Below are positions 45,620 through 56,788 of a stretch of DNA of 64,000 nt, piece after piece (positions within the stretch are counted from its first letter, which is position 1; each line of letters starts with the position of its first letter). The notes under the pieces are model-generated. The model saw only the letters and a list, made by a program, of their open reading frames with translations. It was not told the DNA's origin and did not search any database. The position numbers were made by a program, and so were the translations under genes. Source of the DNA: Jiangella mangrovi (GTDB lineage Bacteria; Actinomycetota; Actinomycetes; Jiangellales; Jiangellaceae); the NCBI RefSeq assembly GCF_014204975.1, contig NZ_JACHMM010000001.1, forward strand, positions 5,518,037-5,582,036, read 5' to 3'.

Positions 45620-47770
45620 ATGCGCGGCGTGGATGTCGCGAGGGAGCCCTGGCCCGGTCACTGGACCCCCCTGGGTGCCACCTACGCCACCGAGGCGACG
45701 AATTTCGCCCTCTGGGCCCCCGAGGCGCAGCAGGTCGAGGTCTGCCTGTTCGACGAGGACGACACCGAGACCCGCTTGGTGCTGCCCAACCGCACGTTCG
45801 ACATCTGGCACGGCGCGGTCTCCGGCGTGCGCGCGGGCCAGCGGTACGGCTTCCGGGTGCACGGTCCGTGGGACCCCGCCACCGGCCGCCGTTTCAACCC
45901 CGCCAAGCTGCTCACCGACCCGTACGCCCGCGCCGTCGACGGAGCCCTGACGGCACACCCCGCCATCTACGGCCACGTCCGCCCGTCCATGGACGAAGGC
46001 GGCGACCACCGCGTCCGCGACGACCGCGACTCCGCCCCGTACGTCCCCAAGTCGGTAGTGGTCGACGTCCACCCGTTCGACTGGCGCGGCGACGCTCCCC
46101 CGCGCGTGCCGTGGTCCGAGACCGTCCTCTACGAGACGCACGTGCGCGGCTTCACCATGGCGCACCCGGACATCCCCGCCGAGCTGCGCGGCACCTACGC
46201 CGGCCTCGCCCACCCGGCGGCACTCGAGTACCTCACCGGCCTCGGCATCACCACCGTCGAGCTGCTCCCCGTGCACCAGTACGTCAGCGAGCCCGACTTC
46301 CTGCACCGCGGCTCCCTGAACTACTGGGGCTACAACACGCTGGCGTTCTTCGCCCCGCACAACGCGTACTCGGCGGCGGGCAGCCGCGGCCAGCAGGTCG
46401 ACGAGTTCAAGGCCATGGTCCGCGCGCTGCACGAGGCCGGGCTCGAGGTCATCCTCGACGTCGTCTACAACCACACCGCCGAGCAGGGCGACGGCGGGCC
46501 CACGCTGGCCTACCGCGGCATCGCCAACGAGGCGTACTACCACCTCGACCCCGCCGATCGCTCCGCCTACCTCGACTACACCGGCACCGGCAACACCTTC
46601 AAGGTCGCGCACCCGGCGGTGCTCGGCCTGGTCATGGACTCCCTGCGGTACTGGGTCGGCGAGATGCACGTCGACGGGTTCCGCTTCGACCTCGCGTCGG
46701 CGCTGGCCCGCTCCATGCACGACGTCGACATGCTCGGCTCGTTCATGACGGTCATCGGGCAGGACCCGGTGCTGCGCGAGGTGAAGCTCATCGCCGAGCC
46801 GTGGGACGTCGGGCCCGGCGGCTACCAGGTCGGCGAGTTCCCGCACCTGTGGACCGAGTGGAACGACCGCTACCGCAACTCCGTCCGCGACCACTGGCGC
46901 GGCGCGGCGGCCGGCGTGCGCGACCTCGCCTTCCGGCTCTCCGGCTCCTCCGACCTCTACGCCGACGACCGCCGCCGCCCGTACGCGTCCATCAACTACG
47001 TCACCGCGCACGACGGCTTCACCATGCGCGACCTCGTGTCCTACGACCGCAAGCACAACGAGGCCAACGGCGAGGACAACCGCGACGGCACCGACGACAA
47101 CCGGTCGTGGAACCACGGGGTCGAAGGCGACCCGACGCCGTCGGACCCGGAGCTGGCCGCGCTGCGACTCCGTCAGGTCAAGAACATGCTGACGACCATG
47201 CTGCTGTCCACCGGCGTGCCCATGCTGCTGTCGGGCGACGAGATGGGCCGGACGCAGCGCGGCAACAACAACGCGTACTGCCAGGACAACGAGATCAGCT
47301 GGATGGACTGGTCGCTGCCCGCGCAGTACCCCGAGCTGGGCGAGCTGGTGCGCACGCTGCTCGACCTGCGCCGCGCCCACCCCGTCGTCCGGCAGCGCCG
47401 CTTCTTCGAGGGTGTCCCGGTCGTCGCCGGCGGCCGCAAGGACATCGCCTGGTTCACGCCGTCGGGCACCGAGATGACCGAGACCGAGTGGCACGACGGA
47501 TCCCTGCGCACGCTGGGCATGTACCTCAACGGCGCCGGCATCCGGTCGCGCGGCGTGCGTGGCGAGCCGATCCTCGACGACTCCTTCCTGCTGTACGTGC
47601 ACGCGGGGGCCTCGGATGTGGAGGTCCGGCTGCCGGGGCGGTTCTGGGGGGTGTCGTACGAGGTCGTGGTCGACACGGCGGGGGCTGGTTCGGCCGGGCG
47701 GCGTCTGCGGGCGGCCGCCCGGGTGCCGCTGGTGCAACGCAGCTCACTGCTGTTGCGCGTGATCGATTGA
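45620..47770 (+). CDS. glgX: Glycogen debranching enzyme GlgX
   Basis: 716 residues. N-terminal CBM48-like domain (NFALWAPEAQQVEVCLFDED, then YGFRVHGPWDPATGRRFNP). The catalytic barrel has VDGFRFDLAS (nucleophile D357), IAEPWDVGPGGYQVG (E393) and YVTAHDGFTM (D465). It cleaves alpha-1,6 branches left by glycogen phosphorylase. Length fits the family. ATG 45620. Confidence 0.96.
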   Translation: MRGVDVAREPWPGHWTPLGATYATEATNFALWAPEAQQVEVCLFDEDDTETRLVLPNRTFDIWHGAVSGVRAGQRYGFRVHGPWDPATGRRFNPAKLLTDPYARAVDGALTAHPAIYGHVRPSMDEGGDHRVRDDRDSAPYVPKSVVVDVHPFDWRGDAPPRVPWSETVLYETHVRGFTMAHPDIPAELRGTYAGLAHPAALEYLTGLGITTVELLPVHQYVSEPDFLHRGSLNYWGYNTLAFFAPHNAYSAAGSRGQQVDEFKAMVRALHEAGLEVILDVVYNHTAEQGDGGPTLAYRGIANEAYYHLDPADRSAYLDYTGTGNTFKVAHPAVLGLVMDSLRYWVGEMHVDGFRFDLASALARSMHDVDMLGSFMTVIGQDPVLREVKLIAEPWDVGPGGYQVGEFPHLWTEWNDRYRNSVRDHWRGAAAGVRDLAFRLSGSSDLYADDRRRPYASINYVTAHDGFTMRDLVSYDRKHNEANGEDNRDGTDDNRSWNHGVEGDPTPSDPELAALRLRQVKNMLTTMLLSTGVPMLLSGDEMGRTQRGNNNAYCQDNEISWMDWSLPAQYPELGELVRTLLDLRRAHPVVRQRRFFEGVPVVAGGRKDIAWFTPSGTEMTETEWHDGSLRTLGMYLNGAGIRSRGVRGEPILDDSFLLYVHAGASDVEVRLPGRFWGVSYEVVVDTAGAGSAGRRLRAAARVPLVQRSSLLLRVID

Positions 47771-47802
47771 ATCTCCCCGGGTGGTGAGTTCGTACCACTG
47801 GT

Positions 47803-48345
47803 ATGAACCTTTCATTCCACACCGGGTCCCGCCGCGCTCGCCTGATCGGCGTCGCGGCCGTGGCCCTGCTGGCACTCAGCGCGTGCGGCTCGTCCACGTC
47901 CTCCGACTCCGGGTCGGGTGGCGAGGAGACGCAGACCGTCGACGGGATCGTCGGAACCCGGGAGATCCCCGACTTCGCGACCGTCCTCACCGACGCCGAC
48001 GGCAACACCCTCTACATGACCGACGCCGAGTCGAGCGGCACCGTCGCCTGCGTCGACGGCTGCACCGACTTCTGGCCGCCCGTCGCCGCGACGCAGTCCG
48101 ACCTCCCCTCGTCCGTCGACGGCGTCGACGGCACGTTCGGCCTGGTCGACCGCCCCGACGGCACCGAGCAGCTGACACTCGACGGCAGTCCGCTCTATAC
48201 CTTCGCGGAGGACTCCGGCCCCGGCTCCTTCACCGGCGACGGCTTCGAGGACGACTTCCAGGGCACCCACTTCGTCTGGCACGCCGTCACCGCCGACGGC
48301 TCCGCCCCGTCCAGCGACCAGACCGGCGGCGGCTACACCTACTGA
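47803..48345 (+). CDS. Secreted-repeat lipoprotein (COG4315-like)
   Basis: 180 residues. Lipobox ALSACG at Cys28. Two copies of a repeat with LTDADGNTLYMTDAE and LTLDGSPLYTFAED, and a CVDGCTDFWPPV segment, as in the PF03640 'secreted repeat' family of unknown function. Ends TGGGYTY. The cassette B hairpin starts 5 bases after its stop. Confidence 0.85.
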   Translation: MNLSFHTGSRRARLIGVAAVALLALSACGSSTSSDSGSGGEETQTVDGIVGTREIPDFATVLTDADGNTLYMTDAESSGTVACVDGCTDFWPPVAATQSDLPSSVDGVDGTFGLVDRPDGTEQLTLDGSPLYTFAEDSGPGSFTGDGFEDDFQGTHFVWHAVTADGSAPSSDQTGGGYTY

Positions 48346-48350
48346 CCGCT

Positions 48351-48398
48351 ATGAGTGAGCGTCTACTGGCGCCATAGCCCCAGTGGACGCTCACCCAT
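48351..48398. repeat. Cassette B left hairpin
   Basis: ATGAGTGAGCGTCTACTGG (48351-48369) pairs with 48380-48398 at 17 of 19 positions around the 10-nt loop CGCCATAGCC. 44 of 48 bases match the hairpin at 49541 in either orientation. Confidence 0.9.
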
Positions 48399-48399
48399 C

Positions 48400-48412
48400 G
48401 GTTATCCACAGG
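48400..48412 (+). promoter_or_regulatory. DnaA-box-like motif inside cassette B
   Basis: GGTTATCCACAGG contains TTATCCACA, a perfect DnaA box. It lies one base inside the left hairpin and 49 bases before GTG 48462, the same place as GGTTGTCCACAGG in cassette A. Confidence 0.55.
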
Positions 48413-48461
48413 TACAGAATTCGCTCTTCCCTCCGCGGCTCTGGTTGCGGAAGATCGCGTC

Positions 48462-49541
48462 GTGTCCCACATTCGCGCTCTGACGCTCGCGCAGGTCCAG
48501 GACGGTCTCATCACCCGGCAGCAGGCGCTCGCCACCGGCATGACGGCGGACGCCTTGCGGCACGCGATCCGGCCCGGCGGGCCATGGCAGCGCGTCCTGC
48601 CCGGCGTGTACGCGACCTTCAGCGGACCACTCACGCCGTTGCACCGTCTGCGGGCCGCGGTCCTGTTCGCCGGCGAGGACGCCGTGGTCACCGGCTCCTG
48701 GGCCTGCGACCTGGTCGGCCTGCAGTACGGCCCGCCCGTCGCCGACGACATCGACGTGCTCGTCGACTGGACCCGCGGTCAGCGCAGCCACGGTTTCGTC
48801 CGTGCCCTCCGGACCCGCCGGCTGCCGAAGAGCCAGCGCTGGATCGACGACGACCGGATGACTGCGCTGCGCCGCGGCGGGCCACCGCTGGACGTGGAGC
48901 TCGATCCGCTCGCGCCCTCCGCGTCTCCGGGTGTGGTGCCCATCGCTCCCGCCGCTCGCGCGGTCGTCGACACAGTGGTCCGATGGAGGCACCTGCCGCC
49001 GGACTGGCGTCCGGTCTGTCCCGGTGAGAACGGCTGCTCCCGCTGCTGGGACCGGCCCGGACACCACCGCGCCCTCGCGCTACGCAACGTCCGCGCACTC
49101 ATGTGCGAAACCGTGCAGCGGCGCCAGTGCACGCTCACCGCCCTGGGCGCCGAGGTCACCGCCGCCCCGCGCCGCGGGGGCGCGCTGGTCCGGCTCGCGA
49201 TGCAGGACATCGAGGCGGGCTGCCGCTCCGCGCCCGAATGCGAGCTGCGCGATCTCGTGCTCACCAGCCGGCTGCTACCCGAACCCCGTTGGAACCGGGT
49301 GTTGCCCGGCCACCGGGGCATCGTGCCGGACGCCTGCTGGCCGGAGGCCCGGCTGGTGGTCGAGGTCGACTCCCGGAGCTTTCACGGCTTCGGTGACGCA
49401 CCGCGGCGCACCGAGGAGCGGCGCGCGCGCTACGCCGCCTACGGATGGCGAGTGCTGCCAGTCTCACCCGCGCGGCTGCGAAGCGAGCCAGACGCCGTCC
49501 TGCGAGAGATCGAGGCCGCCTACCTGGCCGGGCTGTCGTGA
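48462..49541 (+). CDS. AbiEi-type regulator domain with DUF559-like nuclease domain (cassette B)
   Basis: 359 residues, distant paralogue of the cassette A protein. N-terminal winged helix LITRQQALATGMTADALRHA and WQRVLPGVYATFSGPL. A cysteine-rich insert at 186-223 (C186-x5-C192-x2-C195, HH 201-202, C215, C223) could bind zinc and is absent from the cassette A protein. The C-terminus has PECELRDL (259-264), D290, RLVVEVDSRSFHG (298-309) and GWRVLPVSPARL, a DUF559-like PD-(D/E)xK pattern. GTG 48462. Its stop codon abuts the right hairpin. Confidence 0.72.
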   Translation: MSHIRALTLAQVQDGLITRQQALATGMTADALRHAIRPGGPWQRVLPGVYATFSGPLTPLHRLRAAVLFAGEDAVVTGSWACDLVGLQYGPPVADDIDVLVDWTRGQRSHGFVRALRTRRLPKSQRWIDDDRMTALRRGGPPLDVELDPLAPSASPGVVPIAPAARAVVDTVVRWRHLPPDWRPVCPGENGCSRCWDRPGHHRALALRNVRALMCETVQRRQCTLTALGAEVTAAPRRGGALVRLAMQDIEAGCRSAPECELRDLVLTSRLLPEPRWNRVLPGHRGIVPDACWPEARLVVEVDSRSFHGFGDAPRRTEERRARYAAYGWRVLPVSPARLRSEPDAVLREIEAAYLAGLS

Positions 49542-49588
49542 TGGGTGAGCGTCTACTGGCGCTATAGCCCCAGTAGACGCTCACTCAT
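49541..49588. repeat. Cassette B right hairpin
   Basis: ATGGGTGAGCGTCTACTGG (49541-49559) pairs with 49570-49588 at 18 of 19 positions around CGCTATAGCC. It fills the space between the stops of the cassette gene and glgP and can act as a bidirectional terminator. Confidence 0.9.
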
Positions 49589-52138
49589 TCAGGCAGGGAG
49601 GGCGGCCAGGCCGAGTTCGGCGCCGTCGTCCAGCAGTGGGTGCTGGGGGACGATGCGGACGGTGTAGCCGAAGGCGCCCGTCCGGTCGAGCAGGACCTCG
49701 CCGTCGAAGCGGTAGGAGCCGTCGGCGGACTGCTCGCTCATGGACATGGGGGTGACCACGGGCTCACGCAGGTTGTCGCCGTCGTCGACAGGACCGTGCA
49801 CCACCTGCACGGACACGTCCGACGGGGTCAGCGAGCCCAGGGAGACGACGGCGTGCAACTGCAGGATCTGGCCGCGCTCGAAGGTGTCGACGGCGGTGGT
49901 CTCGACATGGTCGATCGAGACCTGGGGCCAGGCCGCGCGGACCTGCTCCTTCCAGTCGGCCAGGGACACCGCGCCGCCGAAGTCGGAGTTGAGGGAGCGG
50001 CTGGACTCCGCCGCGGGCCGGTACAGGTTCTCCACGTAATCGCGGACCATGCGCGTGGCCTGCACCTTCGGCCCCAGAGTCGTCAGCGTGTGGCGCAGCT
50101 GCTCGACCCAGCGGCGCGGGATGTCGTCGGCGTCGACGTCGTAGAAGCGCGGGCCGATCTCGTTCTCGAGCAGCTCGTACAGCGCCGTCGCCTCGAGGGA
50201 GTCGCGGTACTCGGGGTCGTCGACGCCCTCGGCGGAGGGGATGTCCCAGCCGTTGACGCCGTCGGACCACTCGTCCCACCAGCCGTCGCGGATCGACAGG
50301 TTGAGCCCGGCGTTCAGCGCGGCCTTCATGCCAGACGTGCCGCAGGCCTCGTACGGGCGCAGCGGGTTGTTCAGCCACACGTCGCAGCCGGGGTAGAGGT
50401 CCTGCGCCATCGCGATGCCGTAGTCGGGCAGGAAGACGATGCGGTGCCGGATCTCGGGGTCGTCGGCGAAGCGCACCATCTCTTGGATCATCCGCTTGCC
50501 GCCGTCGTCCGCCGGGTGCGCCTTGCCCGCGATGACGAACTGCACCGGCCGCTCAGCGTGCAGCAGCAGCGCCTTGAGCCGGGCGGAGTCGCGCAGCATC
50601 AGCGTGAGCCGCTTGTACGACGGCACCCGGCGGGCGAACCCGATGGTCAGGACGCCGGGGTCGAGCACGTCGTCGATCCAGCCGAGCTCGGCCTCGGACG
50701 CGCCGCGCCCCCGCCAGGCGTCGCGCAGCCGCGTGCGCGCCGCCTCGACCAGCCGCTGGCGCAGCGCCCGCTTCGTGGTCCAGAGGTCGGCGTCGGAGAC
50801 CGCTGCGGTGGCGTCCTTCCAGCCGCCGCCGGCGATGGCCTTCTCCTCGAGCCGCAGGATCTCCGGCGCCACCCACGTGGGCGCGTGCACGCCGTTGGTG
50901 ATGGAGCCGATGGGCACCTCGCGCTCGTCGAACGACGGCCAGAGCCCGGCGAACATGCCGCGGCTGACCTCGCCGTGCAGGGTGCTGACGCCGTTGGCGC
51001 GGGCCGAGAGCCGCAGCCCCATGACCGCCATGTTGAACACCGACGGGTCGCCGCCCTCGTAGTCCTCGGCACCCAGCGCGAGGATCTGCTCGACGGCGAG
51101 GCCCGGGCTGGCGTTGTCGCCGCCGAAGTGCTGCTTCACGAGGTCCATGGGGAACCGGTCGATGCCGGCAGGCACCGGCGTATGCGTGGTGAAGACGGTG
51201 CCGGCCCGGGTGAACTCGAGCGCCGCCTCGTAGGTCAGGCCGCGCTCCTCGACGAGCTCGCGGATGCGCTCGAGCCCGAGGAAGCCGGCGTGCCCCTCGT
51301 TGGTGTGGAACACCTCGGGTGCGGCCGTGCCGGTGATGCGGCAGTACGCGCGGACCGCCCGCACGCCGCCGACGCCCAGCAGCATCTCCTGCAGCAGACG
51401 GTGCTCGCGGCTGCCGCCGTAGAGGCGGTCGGTGACGTCGCGCTCAGCCGGGCCGTTGTCGTCGATGTAGGAGTCGAGCAGCAGCAGCGGCACCCGGCCG
51501 ACCTGCGCCACCCACACGGCCGCCGTGAGCACCCGGCCGCCGGGCATGCCGACGGTGATGTGCGCGGGCGTGCCGTCGGCCTCGCGCAGCCGCACCAGCG
51601 GCAGGTTGTCCGGATCGACGACGGGGTAACGCTCCTGCTGCCAGCCCTCGCGCGACAGCGACTGCACGAAGTAGCCGTGCCGGTACAGCAGCCCGACGCC
51701 GATGATCGGCACGCCGAGGTCGCTTGCGGCCTTGAGGTGGTCGCCGGCCAGGATGCCCAGGCCGCCGGAGTACTGCGGCAGCACGTGGGTGATGCCGAAC
51801 TCCGGCGAGAAGTAGGCCACGCCCTGCGGCGCACGGCCGTCGTGGTCCTGGTACCAGCGCGCCTCGGTCAGGTAGTGCTGCAGGTCGTCGTGGGTCGCCT
51901 GCACCCGGCCGAGAAACGCGGGGTCGGCGGCCAACTCGGCCAGCCGCTCGGGCGTGACCTCGCCGAGCAGCCGGACGGGATCGTGGCCGACCTCCTCCCA
52001 CAGCCGCGGGTCGACGGCGGAGAACAGATCCTGCGTGGGTTGGTGCCACGACCATCGCAGGTTCGTGACGAGGTCGCCGAGCGCGGCGAGCGGCTCGGGA
52101 AGAACGGTTCGGACCATGAGTCGTCGGATCGCGCGCAC
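49589..52138 (-). CDS. glgP: Alpha-glucan phosphorylase GlgP
   Basis: 849 residues, GT35 family of the actinobacterial type (longer N-terminus). PEPLAALGDLVTNLRWSWHQ is the N-terminal signature. YSGGLGILAGDHLKAASDLG and the PLP-site region with CGTSGMKAALNAGLNLS are present. Releases glucose 1-phosphate from glucan ends with phosphate. GTG 52138 matches the start of the mycobacterial homologue, as I remember it, and TAGCGT just upstream suits a leaderless mRNA; ATG 52117 is the alternative. Confidence 0.96.
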   Translation of the reverse strand: MRAIRRLMVRTVLPEPLAALGDLVTNLRWSWHQPTQDLFSAVDPRLWEEVGHDPVRLLGEVTPERLAELAADPAFLGRVQATHDDLQHYLTEARWYQDHDGRAPQGVAYFSPEFGITHVLPQYSGGLGILAGDHLKAASDLGVPIIGVGLLYRHGYFVQSLSREGWQQERYPVVDPDNLPLVRLREADGTPAHITVGMPGGRVLTAAVWVAQVGRVPLLLLDSYIDDNGPAERDVTDRLYGGSREHRLLQEMLLGVGGVRAVRAYCRITGTAAPEVFHTNEGHAGFLGLERIRELVEERGLTYEAALEFTRAGTVFTTHTPVPAGIDRFPMDLVKQHFGGDNASPGLAVEQILALGAEDYEGGDPSVFNMAVMGLRLSARANGVSTLHGEVSRGMFAGLWPSFDEREVPIGSITNGVHAPTWVAPEILRLEEKAIAGGGWKDATAAVSDADLWTTKRALRQRLVEAARTRLRDAWRGRGASEAELGWIDDVLDPGVLTIGFARRVPSYKRLTLMLRDSARLKALLLHAERPVQFVIAGKAHPADDGGKRMIQEMVRFADDPEIRHRIVFLPDYGIAMAQDLYPGCDVWLNNPLRPYEACGTSGMKAALNAGLNLSIRDGWWDEWSDGVNGWDIPSAEGVDDPEYRDSLEATALYELLENEIGPRFYDVDADDIPRRWVEQLRHTLTTLGPKVQATRMVRDYVENLYRPAAESSRSLNSDFGGAVSLADWKEQVRAAWPQVSIDHVETTAVDTFERGQILQLHAVVSLGSLTPSDVSVQVVHGPVDDGDNLREPVVTPMSMSEQSADGSYRFDGEVLLDRTGAFGYTVRIVPQHPLLDDGAELGLAALPA

Positions 52139-52258
52139 GCGCCAACGCTATCCGCTGAGCGTTACAGGGGTCTTACCGACGGACGAGCGGACGGCGACCA
52201 CCATGGTGATCACCGCCCGCTCGTCGTCCGTCAGATGTACGACGGCGTCAGCCGCCCG

Positions 52259-53761
52259 TCAGAACTCGGGCTGAGTCTGCGTGTTGAGCTCGTCGTAGCG
52301 CACGCCCTTGGCCGGCGCGACCCTCGGGTCGCGGAGGTTGAAGACGTCGAAGCCGCGCTGGATCTCGTTGGAGTAGATATAGCCGTTGTAGTAGTACGTC
52401 GACCACGCGCCGGCGATGGTTCCGGTGGCGTCGAACGTGCCGCGGTCGAACCAGGCGAACTCGGTGGGGTTGTACGGGTCGGTGAAGTCGAACACCGAGA
52501 TGCCGCCCTGGTACCACGCCTGGACGAAGATGTCCTTGCCCGGCACCGGGATCAGCGAGCCGTTGTGCGCCACACAGTTCTCCGTGTTGGCCTGCTCACG
52601 CGGGATCTTGTAGTACGAGGCGAACTCCAGCGAGTCGCCGTCCCACGTGTAGATGGCGTTGGCGCCGCGAACCGGGCCGACCGTCGGGTTGCAGGTCGGG
52701 CCGCTGCCGCCGCCGAGCTCGTCGGTGAAGATGATCGACGTGCCGTCGTTGTTGAACGTGGCCGAGTGCCAGAACGCGAAGTTCGGGTCTCGCACCTGGT
52801 CGAGCACCACCGGATCGACCGGATCGGAGATGTCGATCACGACACCGTCACCCATGCAGGCACCCGCGGCCAGGCCGAGGTGCGGGTAGGCGGTGATGTC
52901 GTGGCAGCCGGCGGTGTTGCCGCCCTGGTTGCCGGCGTCCGGGAACAGCACCGGGGTGGCCACGATCGCGGCGTCCTCGGGCGCGTCCAGCGGCACGTCG
53001 ATGATCGAGATCTTGTCGTGCGGCGGCTTGCAGTACGCCGCTGCGGCGTTGGGGCCGTACGACGAGACGTAGATGTAGACGCTGTCCTCGCCCGGCACCA
53101 GCGTGTGGGTGTGCGAGCCGCAGTCGGTCCGCACCGCCGAGATGTACCGCGGGTTGCGGACGTCGCTGATGTCGAAGATCTTCATGCCTTCCCAGTGGGC
53201 CGGGTTGGCCACCGAGCCGCCACTGCTCTGGCACGAGTTGTCCGTGCGCGGCGAGTCGGTCGACAGGAAGAGCAGGTCACCGTAGACGGTGATGTCGTTC
53301 TGCGAGCCCGGGCAGAGCACCTGGGTCACCGCCTGCGGGCTGCGCGGGTTGCGGATGTCGTAGACCGTGAACCCGTTGTAGTTGCCCGCGAACGCGTACT
53401 TGCCCTGGAACGCCAGGTCGGAGTTGAGCGCGCTGGTGGTCGCGAACGGGCCCGTCTTGGGCAGGTTCGACACCAGGCTGAGGTTCGAGGTGCCCGCCGT
53501 CTCGCCAGCGGGCAGGATGCTCGCGGCGCCGACCGACTCTTCGATCTCCGCCACCTCGGACTCGGTGAGGCAGTTCTCCTCGAAGTTGTCGCCCGCGCCG
53601 GCGATGGCGTCGGCGTTGGCGCACTCCTCGCTCTGCGACTCGCGCAGTAGCTCGCCGTCGTCGGCGGCGGAGGTCCCGATCGACGTGAGGGCGAGACCAC
53701 CACTCACCAGGGCGGCGACGGCCAAGCCGGCGGCCCTCCTTCTCCAACGATGTCCGATCAT
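52259..53761 (-). CDS. Secreted LVIVD-repeat beta-propeller protein
   Basis: 500 residues. Signal peptide (RWRRRAAGLAVAALVSGGLA to TSAAD). The mature part is a series of LVIVD-type blades: FTVYDIRNPRSPQAV, MKIFDISDVRNPRYIS, VVIDISDPVDPVVLD, ISVFDFTDPYNPTEFAWF and FDVFNLRDPRVAP. Four Cys pairs suggest disulfides. Function unknown; likely binds or scaffolds in the envelope. ATG 53761 is chosen over GTG 53767 because GAGG is 7 bases upstream. Divergent from the DUF305 gene. Confidence 0.85.
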   Translation of the reverse strand: MIGHRWRRRAAGLAVAALVSGGLALTSIGTSAADDGELLRESQSEECANADAIAGAGDNFEENCLTESEVAEIEESVGAASILPAGETAGTSNLSLVSNLPKTGPFATTSALNSDLAFQGKYAFAGNYNGFTVYDIRNPRSPQAVTQVLCPGSQNDITVYGDLLFLSTDSPRTDNSCQSSGGSVANPAHWEGMKIFDISDVRNPRYISAVRTDCGSHTHTLVPGEDSVYIYVSSYGPNAAAAYCKPPHDKISIIDVPLDAPEDAAIVATPVLFPDAGNQGGNTAGCHDITAYPHLGLAAGACMGDGVVIDISDPVDPVVLDQVRDPNFAFWHSATFNNDGTSIIFTDELGGGSGPTCNPTVGPVRGANAIYTWDGDSLEFASYYKIPREQANTENCVAHNGSLIPVPGKDIFVQAWYQGGISVFDFTDPYNPTEFAWFDRGTFDATGTIAGAWSTYYYNGYIYSNEIQRGFDVFNLRDPRVAPAKGVRYDELNTQTQPEF

Positions 53762-53955
53762 GCGCACACCTCACCGGGGTAGAGAGGACAGGGACCGATC
53801 AAGGTCAAGGGCGACAATAACGACAAGCAACGGGATTGGCCATACTTCTGTCACATTCCTGCGAAACATCGACGTGTCCGGTTGATGACAAGATCGGACC
53901 CGCCCGGACCAGGCCGTACGCTGGGGCGGACCGTCCCCGGGCACAAGGAGGAACG

Positions 53956-54624
53956 ATGCCGCGCGTGTCCATCGGCCTGACGGCGACAGCTGCGGCCGCC
54001 GCCCTGCTCGCGCTGGCCGGCTGCAGCGACGACGGCGCCACCGACCGTGGCGTCGCGGCGGCGACGACGACGGCGACCTCGGACACCCGCGTCGTCGCGC
54101 CTGGCGCGCCGGGCGAGACCGCCGACGTCATCGCCCCGGGCGAGGAGTTCGAGGTCGTCGAGGGCGGCTACAGCGAGCTGGACGTCCGGTTCGTGGAGCA
54201 GATGATCCCGCACCACCGGCAGGCGCTGCAGATGGCCGAGCTGGCGCAGGAGCGCGCGCAGGACGACCGGGTCGTGCTGGTGGCCGACCGGATCGTCGCC
54301 GGGCAGGGCCCGGAGATCACCGCCCTCGAGAGCTGGCTCGAGCAGCGCGGATTGCCGGTGCCGGCCGCCGACGCCGCCCATGACCACGCTCTGCCCGGCA
54401 TGATCAGCCCGCTCCAGCTGGAGCAACTGGAGAACACCACCGGCGCGGAGTTCGACGAGCTGTTCCTCACCTACATGAGCCAGCACCATGCCGGCGCGGT
54501 CGAGATGGCCGACCCGATGATCGTGGAAGGTACGGACCAGCTCGCGGTCGAGATGGCCACGGACGTCAGCGTCACCCAGGGCGCGGAGATCGGCCGGATG
54601 CGGGAGATCCTCGACAGTCTGTGA
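53956..54624 (+). CDS. DUF305 lipoprotein
   Basis: 222 residues. Lipobox LALAGCS, then a linker rich in Thr/Ala. Two DUF305 repeats: DVRFVEQMIPHHRQALQMAE and TYMSQHHAGAVEMADP, each with the M-x-x-H-H motif, which suggests metal binding. DUF305 and LVIVD genes are often side by side in actinobacteria. Excellent ribosome-binding site AAGGAGG before ATG 53956. Confidence 0.88.
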   Translation: MPRVSIGLTATAAAAALLALAGCSDDGATDRGVAAATTTATSDTRVVAPGAPGETADVIAPGEEFEVVEGGYSELDVRFVEQMIPHHRQALQMAELAQERAQDDRVVLVADRIVAGQGPEITALESWLEQRGLPVPAADAAHDHALPGMISPLQLEQLENTTGAEFDELFLTYMSQHHAGAVEMADPMIVEGTDQLAVEMATDVSVTQGAEIGRMREILDSL

Positions 54625-55051
54625 CGGGGCCGTTTGCATCGCGCCGGAGCAGGTATGAACAATGGGATGAACCTGCCCATCGGGTGCCCGCCGGGCGCCT
54701 TCGCCCACAGCGAACCGCCGGCGTCGCCGGACCGCATCACCGCAGGTCAGAACCCCCGGAGCCGGCAGCGCCGCCGGTTCCCACCACCCCCGCCCGGCGG
54801 GTCCGGCGAAGTGGTTGGACCACAGCGCGCACGTCCGCATAACATTCGCCGGGCACACCCCGCCACGAAACGTCAGCGACACCTCCGCGTTACTCGCATC
54901 GGCTCACTCAGCTGATCACTCGCCAGCACATTCCGCCCATTCCGACCACGACGTCACGAGAGGTCATCGTGCGTAGCGAACCGACCGCGCCGGCCCGCCG
55001 TCCGGCGCAAGCGGGCACTGGGGCCGCCGTCCCCACCGCCCTTACCATCGA
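54625..55051. other. 427-bp gap before treS
   Basis: No gene supported. It is unusually rich in CCG/CGG hairpin-prone runs at 54690-54800. TACCAT at 55043-55048 could be the -10 of treS with a leaderless start near 55055. Confidence 0.5.

Positions 55052-56784
<1,733 letters not shown>

Positions 56785-56788
<4 letters not shown>

Larger units (their letters stand above)
48351..49588. mobile_element. Hairpin-bounded gene cassette B
   Basis: A 1.24-kb unit built like cassette A but with a different hairpin sequence. The outer arms (48351-48369 and the complement of 49570-49588) are identical over 19 bases, the inner arms differ at one base. One AbiEi/DUF559-type gene fills the interior. It sits exactly between the stop codons of the secreted-repeat lipoprotein and glgP. 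No transposase or target duplication seen. Confidence 0.65.

Noticed and set aside
54634-54915. 93-codon frame before treS
   Set aside because: Low-complexity Pro/Arg sequence, no recognisable domain.
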